A stretch of 64,000 bases of DNA from Bacteroidota bacterium (GTDB taxonomy: Bacteria > Bacteroidota > Bacteroidia > JAHEXY01). The stretch is from contig JAHEXY010000007.1 of assembly GCA_023251875.1 (NCBI GenBank), positions 272,105 through 336,104 on the forward strand, given 5' to 3'. The notes below the pieces were generated by a model, which was not told where the DNA came from, searched no databases, and worked only from the letters and a program-made list of their open reading frames with translations. The translations under genes were made by a program, and so were the position numbers. Shown here in pieces: positions 58,189 to 64,000 of this stretch; positions within the stretch are counted from its first letter, which is position 1; each line of letters starts with the position of its first letter.

Positions 58189-59613
58189 TTACCCAGTTAA
58201 AAAGGCTCTTAAACATTTATTTAACCAAGAAATATCCGCAAGCGGTTTTGTTTGGGCAATTTTAGACTCTAATATTTGCAATTCACCTTTGTGTTCGTAT
58301 TTAATTTCTGCCAATGCCTGAACTATTTTCACAAAATTAGAATAGGCTTTGTTTTGATATTCAGAAATTGATTGATTTCGTTTTAAAAAGGCCTTAAAAC
58401 TATCAATTGTTGATATAAGAGCGTCTGAGTCATTGGCTTCATAATAAGTTTTTAACAACAATGCTTTAGCGTCTAATTGGTAATAAACATCGGTAAATTC
58501 AACGCTTTGCAGGAGTCTTAGCGTTTTTCTAAAATCTTTTTTATAAAAATGTAAATAAGCAAGGTTATATGTATATGCATTTTCTTTGTCTTTGGGCATT
58601 AATTTTTCTTTGTATTGGATAATAAAGTTTTCAACCCAAGTAAATTCTTCTAGGCGCAAGCCTGACACAACAATATTTTTATAATCCCATTGCGATAAAA
58701 TTTGATTATGAAACAATATGCCTGTATTAAGTAATGTTTGATAAAGTTTGAAAATATCTCTTAAATATTGGCTTTGCCCACTGTTTATTTTTTTGATGCA
58801 ATAGTTTTGGGCAAATGCATACATGTCTCGTTTTTCTTCTTGTTTAAAGAAATGAGCATTATTGTATAATAATTGTATAAGTATTGAATAATGTGTCTCG
58901 TTTTCATTTTCAAGTAAGCCCATTAAAATTCTATAGTAAATGGCAATGGCAGGAATGTGATCGTAATTTGTTGATTTAAGATGAGTCAAAAGCTCATCAA
59001 ACATTGTAATTTGATGAACTTCGGCAATAATATTTTGTTTGTTAATGATTTCACAACAATATTTAAGCTTGGTTGATAAGTAAAAAAGATCAAGATTATC
59101 CACCGTTTGTTGAAGTTCTATATGTGAAGAGCGACCTTGCTGAAGTGTTATGTTGGTGTATACAATTTCATTGATTTGGTATTGCTCAAAAAAACAGGTC
59201 GAGTCTCTATTGGTTTGTGAGATCCTTGCTTTATTATAATCATTTAGCTCTTCATTAAAATACTTTGTAATTTGCCTACTATTATAGGCCTCCAGCAAAA
59301 AGAAGGTTTTATTGAATTTTTTTCTTTTGTATTCAATAAATGCTAAATAGTCCTCAAGTAGTACAGTAGTATCAGAAATAACATACTTTAACTTTATCTT
59401 GCTAAAATTTTCTTTAGGAAATAACTGAAGGAATATTTTTTCTGCTTTTAATTTTGGACTGTCGTATTGAGGGTGATGTTTCTTTAGTGAGCTTAAAAGT
59501 TTTTGAACATCTTTATTTGCATTAAAGAAAGAAGCATTTATATACCTTTCAAACCAGCGAAATTCTTTGTCTGAGAGGGTTTTTAATAGAGAAATGAGTT
59601 TAGCTTCATGCAT
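58189..59613 (-). CDS. Helical protein of unknown function (paralogue of 22988-24439)
   Basis: 474 residues, alpha-helical, similar along its whole length to the protein at 22988-24439: shared start MHEAKLISLLKTLSDKEF, then LLEDYLAFIEYKRKKFNKTF, ALFQQGRS-like helices, DNLDLFYLSTKLKYCCEIIN, YAFAQNYCIKKINSGQSQYL and FTDVYYQLDAKALLLKTYYE. No signal peptide or membrane helix; repeated helical pairs in the second half look TPR-like. The two genes are 34 kb apart, so this is an old paralogy. Its expression is likely independent: flanks are a terminator-bounded gene and a promoter-bearing divergent gene. Function unknown. Confidence 0.75.
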   Translation of the reverse strand: MHEAKLISLLKTLSDKEFRWFERYINASFFNANKDVQKLLSSLKKHHPQYDSPKLKAEKIFLQLFPKENFSKIKLKYVISDTTVLLEDYLAFIEYKRKKFNKTFFLLEAYNSRQITKYFNEELNDYNKARISQTNRDSTCFFEQYQINEIVYTNITLQQGRSSHIELQQTVDNLDLFYLSTKLKYCCEIINKQNIIAEVHQITMFDELLTHLKSTNYDHIPAIAIYYRILMGLLENENETHYSILIQLLYNNAHFFKQEEKRDMYAFAQNYCIKKINSGQSQYLRDIFKLYQTLLNTGILFHNQILSQWDYKNIVVSGLRLEEFTWVENFIIQYKEKLMPKDKENAYTYNLAYLHFYKKDFRKTLRLLQSVEFTDVYYQLDAKALLLKTYYEANDSDALISTIDSFKAFLKRNQSISEYQNKAYSNFVKIVQALAEIKYEHKGELQILESKIAQTKPLADISWLNKCLRAFLTG

Positions 59614-59732
59614 GCCAATAAATTTTGTTAATTTTTTCCGACCATTTATTTTAATAACACATTTAAAACCAGCTATTTAATTATTAATTTTTCATTTTCA
59701 ATAAACTTTTTATTTCGACTAATCTATAAAAT

Positions 59733-59740
59733 TATCTTTG
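59733..59740 (+). promoter_or_regulatory. -7 box (TATCTTTG) of the dockerin-like secreted protein gene
   Basis: TATCTTTG fits TAnnTTTG, 72 bases before the ATG at 59813. The rest of the 59614-59812 spacer shows nothing else. Confidence 0.5.
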
Positions 59741-59812
59741 ATAAGACTACAATTAATACTGAAATTAGATCCTCATTAATTTTAAATTCAATTTTTTTAA
59801 AGATTATAGCTT

Positions 59813-61777
59813 ATGAAAAATTCAACTCTTTTATTTTCAAATTTTTTTATTGGATTGTTAATGCTATTTAATCTTAGTGGGCAGGCACAATGGAGCAAAC
59901 AAATAACAAATACATGGATAAACGATATTCAAATGGCTGATCCAAATAATGGATTTGCAACAGATGGCGGCCAAATATATAAAACTAACGATGGGGGTAT
60001 TAACTGGAATTTAAGTAAGCCCACACAAAAATACGGATTTCAATTGGGCCTATATACAATGAATAAGGATACTGCATTTGATTTTGGATTTCTTACATAT
60101 CAACACTATACCCATAATTCAGGAACTACGTGGGATTCTACTCTTTCTCCATCGCCAAATGAAACATTTTATGAAATGACAAGTTTTAATAAAGACACTT
60201 GTGTAATTGTTGGTAATGTTGGAATTTATCAATCTCCAAATTGCGGTAAAACATGGAAAAAAGTACTTAGCACTTCCTCTGAAGTTACCGATGTTCAATT
60301 CATAAATAAGAATACTGCCTATGCTTGCAATTGGTATGGAGGCTTTTATAAAACAACAAATAATGGTAGTAATTGGAGTAAAATAGCCAATGATAGTATC
60401 TATCAAATTTCATTTATAAATGATACTATTGGATATGGAATAAACTACAATAACAATAATATTGAAAAAACTATTGATGGCGGATATACATGGAATACCT
60501 CTGTTAATTTACCATGGAATGATTTTGGCTATTTAACCGACATTGCTGCCTATTCAAATTACGTAATGGTTGCTTGCAGTACTAATTATTTTACGTACGC
60601 ATATTCTGAAGATAATGGAATTACATGGTTTAAGTATGTTGATACAAAAGATTTTTTTGGAATGAATAGTATTAACCTATTACATGATTCTATGGTTTGG
60701 TGCTCAGGAAATACAGGGATATGTTATAGTTTCAATCCATTTTCAGGAGGAACAGCTTTAAATACTGATTCGGTTTGGCCGGGAGATGCCAATGCAAATA
60801 AAACTGCTAATATTTATGATGCGTTAAATATTGGAATAGCTTATGGAAAAACAGGCCCAGCGCGTACAGGGGCATCTTTAAACTGGCAAGCCCAAGCTGC
60901 TACAGATTGGGGAAAAACATTTAAGAATAATGTTGATTATAAACATGTCGATTGTGATGGTAATGGCAAGATAGACTATAATGATCTACAAGCAATTATT
61001 GCTAATTATGGCTTAATGCATAGCAAAACTTCTAATACAACAAAAGCTAGTGCCACTGATCCATTTCTTTATTTACAATTTCTAGATGATAGTGTTGCTG
61101 CCAGTACAAGCATTAGCATTCCCATTTATTTTGGATCTTCAAATGTGCCCATTGATAGTTTATATGGTATAGCATTTAGTGTAAACTATGATACCTCATT
61201 AATTAAATCAGCGTCTATTTCAGCAGACTTTAGTAATTCATGGCTTGGAACCATTAATACAGATATGTTTTCGCTTACCCAAAATTTACCAAGTAATTCT
61301 AGAATTGATATTGCTCTGTCTCGAACAAATCAACAAGATAAACTTAGTAGTTTTGGACAAATAGGCGAACTCAATGTGGTAACTTCTGATAATATTTCAG
61401 GCAAAACATTAATTACAAAAACATTGCAATTAAGCATTTCTAATGTGAGTGCTATTACAGCTGCAGAATCTATTTTATCTGTAAATACTTCTGGAGACAG
61501 CATTGTAGTTTATCAAAATATTTCAGGTGTTTCAGATATTTTAATTGACGAAGATCTTATTCAGTTATTTCCAAATCCTGCCAAGGATAATATTATAATC
61601 AATAGCAATGGAGTAAAAATTAAATCGGTAAAAATGTTTAATGTACTTAGTCAAAATGATGTTGAATTAATGAACGATAAATCACAAATTAATCTTTCTA
61701 ATTATTCTGCCGGAATGTATCTATTACAACTAGAAACGAATAAGGGTATTGTTTTAAAGAAATTTGTGAAAGAATAA
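59813..61777 (+). CDS. Secreted protein: propeller, dockerin-like and cohesin-like regions, T9SS tail
   Basis: 654 residues. Signal peptide about 1-24 ([15 protein letters not shown]). Residues about 25-315 are an Asp-box/YCF48-like propeller ([38 protein letters not shown]). About 320-400 holds two Ca-binding loops of dockerin type: [19 protein letters not shown] and [16 protein letters not shown], separated by a linker. About 415-570 is a beta-sandwich with cohesin-like strand order ([47 protein letters not shown]). The last 75 residues are a T9SS sorting domain ([30 protein letters not shown]). Unusual to find dockerin- and cohesin-like parts in one protein; function unknown, perhaps self-assembly at the cell surface. 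Confidence 0.8.
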   Translation: MKNSTLLFSNFFIGLLMLFNLSGQAQWSKQITNTWINDIQMADPNNGFATDGGQIYKTNDGGINWNLSKPTQKYGFQLGLYTMNKDTAFDFGFLTYQHYTHNSGTTWDSTLSPSPNETFYEMTSFNKDTCVIVGNVGIYQSPNCGKTWKKVLSTSSEVTDVQFINKNTAYACNWYGGFYKTTNNGSNWSKIANDSIYQISFINDTIGYGINYNNNNIEKTIDGGYTWNTSVNLPWNDFGYLTDIAAYSNYVMVACSTNYFTYAYSEDNGITWFKYVDTKDFFGMNSINLLHDSMVWCSGNTGICYSFNPFSGGTALNTDSVWPGDANANKTANIYDALNIGIAYGKTGPARTGASLNWQAQAATDWGKTFKNNVDYKHVDCDGNGKIDYNDLQAIIANYGLMHSKTSNTTKASATDPFLYLQFLDDSVAASTSISIPIYFGSSNVPIDSLYGIAFSVNYDTSLIKSASISADFSNSWLGTINTDMFSLTQNLPSNSRIDIALSRTNQQDKLSSFGQIGELNVVTSDNISGKTLITKTLQLSISNVSAITAAESILSVNTSGDSIVVYQNISGVSDILIDEDLIQLFPNPAKDNIIINSNGVKIKSVKMFNVLSQNDVELMNDKSQINLSNYSAGMYLLQLETNKGIVLKKFVKE

Positions 61778-62177
61778 AAAGGGAACTGTTACCAGAAAGC
61801 AAATATGCTGTAATTTTGGAAAATAAGGATGTGCTATTTTCAGAAATTAGGAATGTATCAAAAATGGTTTTCCTATTTTCCATACGATAACTTTTTCCGC
61901 TTAGTTTAATAATTTCACAACGATAAAGGATTCTATCTAAAAGAACGGTTGTTAAAACGGTGTCTTTAAGTACATCTGTCCATTCCTTAGGGGATTTATT
62001 GCCATAGTTGGCATCGGTAAATAAATCAATATCTACTGATTTGCGATGCCCTCTATGTAAACTCAAAGCAGTGTCGCCAACTAATCTGAATGCCTCAAAC
62101 TCTTTGGCTACCATCAGTTTTTTTAAAACACTTAATAATAAAGGAGTAATGGTATTATAAAAGAGTTTTTTTCTCAT
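61698..62177 (-). pseudogene. AbiEii toxin fragment fused to an IS21 IstB tail
   Basis: A 159-residue open frame that joins two unrelated pieces. Residues about 1-58 are the N-terminus of an AbiEii-family nucleotidyltransferase ([20 protein letters not shown], then [10 protein letters not shown]). From about residue 59 the sequence switches to what reads as the C-terminal tail of an IS21 IstB ATPase ([20 protein letters not shown], then [18 protein letters not shown]). The rest runs into the antisense of the preceding gene. The toxin has lost the remainder of its NTase domain, so it is surely inactive. The antitoxin gene upstream overlaps by four bases. No complete IS21 element or istA is present. 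Confidence 0.7.
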
Positions 62178-62629
62178 GAAGCATTCAATATGGTATCAAT
62201 ATTTTCTTTCCCATAAAAGCGAGTAATTTCTTCCTTTTCTAGTTCATTTCCTCTTTCAAATACTCTTTTTACAACTGCATTTTTTTGCTGCTGCCAATTT
62301 ATTTTTTCAATGTTAGTGTCCCAAAACAATACATCCCTTAATTTAGATAAATCGGGATGAGGCGTATTTAGCTTTCTTTTCTTTTTTTCAATGTCATAAA
62401 ATACCTGCAAAATCATAAAATAGCCCTCATCAAATCCAAGTGCTTTTTCAATCTTTAAAGCAAGAGAGGTATTCATCTTTCTTTTCCCTTTGGTTATGGA
62501 AACAATTGTTTGAGGAAATTCCTGTAATGAAATAGCAAAAGACCCTTTTTTTAAACGCTGTTTTTTAAGCTCGCGTTCAAGTATAAAACCCGGGTGAATT
62601 CCTTTTATAATTTCCAGTTGATTATTCAT
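62174..62629 (-). CDS. HigA-like HTH antitoxin orphaned from its AbiEii partner
   Basis: 151-residue antitoxin with an XRE/HigA-type HTH (about 8-70, [58 protein letters not shown]) and a C-terminal extension common to this group ([37 protein letters not shown]). It is the partner type seen beside AbiEii toxins outside the classic AbiEi. The gene overlaps the remnant toxin frame by four bases, so it once formed a two-gene operon and now lacks a working toxin. A perfect 14-base palindrome at 62641-62654 is its likely operator. The retained intact antitoxin may protect from related toxins. Confidence 0.8.
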   Translation of the reverse strand: MNNQLEIIKGIHPGFILERELKKQRLKKGSFAISLQEFPQTIVSITKGKRKMNTSLALKIEKALGFDEGYFMILQVFYDIEKKKRKLNTPHPDLSKLRDVLFWDTNIEKINWQQQKNAVVKRVFERGNELEKEEITRFYGKENIDTILNAS

Positions 62630-62640
62630 ATTACTAATAC

Positions 62641-62654
62641 AAACAAATTTGTTT
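62641..62654. promoter_or_regulatory. 14-base perfect palindrome upstream of the HigA-like antitoxin
   Basis: AAACAAATTTGTTT, 12 bases before the antitoxin ATG; suitable as a symmetric operator for the HTH protein. Confidence 0.55.
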
Positions 62655-62820
62655 ACACAAAAAATATAATTTTATAATCTGAATGTAATTATTTGTAAAT
62701 CAAATGGAAAATCGAAGATTTTAGTCATGGTTGGTCAGTCTTTTTAATACTATTTTAATTCAAAATTTGCTAAAAAAACTAATTATTTGAGTTGTAATCG
62801 ATTATAGACGAGGTTGATAA

Positions 62821-62837
62821 TCCCGTCCGGACCGCCA
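62821..62837 (+). other. 17-base fragment of a tRNA-Asp 3' end (attachment-site scar)
   Basis: TCCCGTCCGGACCGCCA is identical to the 3' end of tRNA-Asp (45246-45262, reverse strand), CCA included, and is followed by a hairpin with a T-run as a tRNA terminator would be. The rest of the tRNA is absent upstream, where the sequence is unrelated. Best read as the scar of a former integration or deletion. Confidence 0.65.
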
Positions 62838-62848
62838 ATAATAAGTAA

Positions 62849-62890
62849 AACATTCTATAAATCTGTTATTTATAGAGTGTTTTTATTTTT
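62849..62890 (+). terminator. Terminator hairpin behind the tRNA-Asp fragment
   Basis: AACATTCTATAAA (62849-62861) and TTTATAGAGTGTT (62869-62881) pair with one wobble, followed by TTTTATTTTT. It was presumably the terminator of the lost tRNA. Confidence 0.6.
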
Positions 62891-63040
62891 AGTGGACAAT
62901 AAGGGGGGCACTTTTTTTGAGACTGACTCAACGTTTTTTGCAACTATTCCTTTACTTGTAATTTATGGTATCATTATGACCCTTATGGTTTAAATAATGA
63001 ATTAGAAAATTATAACAAAGAATTATTTAATTTTTGTAAA
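62891..63040. other. Spacer with no identifiable feature
   Basis: 150 bases between the tRNA-Asp fragment terminator and the SbcC remnant; together with 62655-62820, which is equally featureless, these are the empty parts of the 62630-63412 non-coding region. Confidence 0.5.
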
Positions 63041-63195
63041 TCAAACATTTATTTCCCAACTACTTTTTACTATACTTCCAGTTTCTTCATTATTTGTAAT
63101 TTTAAGATAACAATCAATTTCTTGTTGCATTTCTTCAACATGAGAAATGATACCTACAATACGGTTTTTTTTCTTAATGATTTTAAAGTATCCCT
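63041..63195 (-). pseudogene. Frameshifted C-terminal tail of an SbcC/Rad50-type ATPase
   Basis: On the minus strand the translation RIVGIISHVEEM (63163-63128), then QQEIDCYLKITNNEETGSIV and a stop at 63041-63043, reads like the signature-helix and C-terminus of SbcC (compare the family pattern IIGVISHVE). In the next frame upstream, DTLKSLRKK ends just at an 8-base T-run (63165-63172), so a single-base slip would join it to the same domain. No further upstream sequence matches. A decayed fragment, not a functional exonuclease subunit. Confidence 0.5.
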
Positions 63196-63375
63196 AAGGG
63201 GAAGCTTACAAAGTCTTTATTTTATTAGGCTTGGGGAACTTTTTAATTTTTATTTGCGACTTTTGGGTAAATATAAATTTTCAATTTATTTAATAATGCA
63301 AATGACATTATAAAAATTTTCTCTGTAGCTCTATGTTTAAAACGTTTGCGAAGCAAGCAAGCAAAAGTGTAAAAC

Positions 63376-63408
63376 AAAAAAGCCCACCATTTCTGATGAG
63401 CTTTTTTT
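63376..63408 (-). terminator. rRNA operon terminator
   Basis: Minus-strand stem GCTCATCA-GAAA-TGGTGGGC (63401-63382) with flanking A/T runs, followed by TTTTTTGTTTT. It lies directly behind the 5S rRNA gene and would end the rRNA transcript. Confidence 0.75.
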
Positions 63409-63412
63409 AAGA

Positions 63413-63520
<108 letters not shown>

Positions 63521-63611
63521 AAATTTTCAATATGTTATATTAACAGGCTGAAAGAAAATACCTTTTATCAATTTAATTTAATTAGTTTAATCGCTGCTTT
63601 CGCTGAACAAA

Positions 63612-64000
<389 letters not shown>

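Overview
The window looks like chromosome of an AT-rich member of the Bacteroidota. The evidence is secreted proteins with C-terminal type IX secretion sorting tails, repeated TAnnTTTG -7 promoter boxes with a TTG/TTTG about 20 bases upstream, few Shine-Dalgarno sequences, a Bacteroidota-type tyrosine recombinase and a phylum-typical housekeeping set. I cannot name a genus.

Layout: 1-625 is the 5' part of mreB; 875-2423 a hipBA toxin-antitoxin pair; 2607-4133 purH; 4256-9240 two tandem paralogous secreted beta-propeller proteins; 9245-18163 a six-gene minus-strand operon (MORN protein, GT2, three GT-C membrane glycosyltransferases of which two carry TPR tails, and a carbamoyltransferase) that probably builds or decorates a surface glycan; 18261-27043 gpmI, a HepT/MntA module, a threonine/serine dehydratase, a LolC/E-type permease and a DUF4143 ATPase.

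27820-45271 is a 17.4-kb integrative element in the 3' end of tRNA-Asp. It is bounded by a 24-base direct repeat of the tRNA end, has near-identical 19-base repeats inside both ends, and carries an integrase, an excisionase-like HTH protein and a primase-helicase. Its cargo looks defensive: two AbiE-type toxin-antitoxin pairs flank a minus-strand cluster of a small unknown protein, an Mrr-like PD-(D/E)XK protein, a PLD-SNF2 helicase and an Eco57I-type N6-adenine methyltransferase. A long foldback lies upstream of the methyltransferase. I regard this cluster as the best candidate for a poorly described system.

45246-53508 returns to chromosome: tRNA-Asp, a DUF58 protein, trxA, two secreted proteins and dnaE. 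At 54250-54393 there is an unusual tRNA-Leu-like RNA gene with its own promoter and terminator, a non-standard anticodon loop and a 75-base variable region. Then come an Lrp-type regulator, a GT2/DUF2304 operon between two 86-88-base palindromic elements, methylmalonyl-CoA epimerase, a secreted protein, a paralogue of the 22988-24439 protein, and a secreted protein with a dockerin-like region and sorting tail. 61698-63412 is a scarred region: an AbiEii fragment fused to an IS21 IstB tail, its antitoxin, a second tRNA-Asp 3' fragment and a frameshifted SbcC tail. The window ends in 5S and 23S rRNA on the minus strand.

Short palindromic repeats with a CCCTCTCC/GGAGAGGG-type core recur between genes and, in frame, inside two glycosyltransferase genes.
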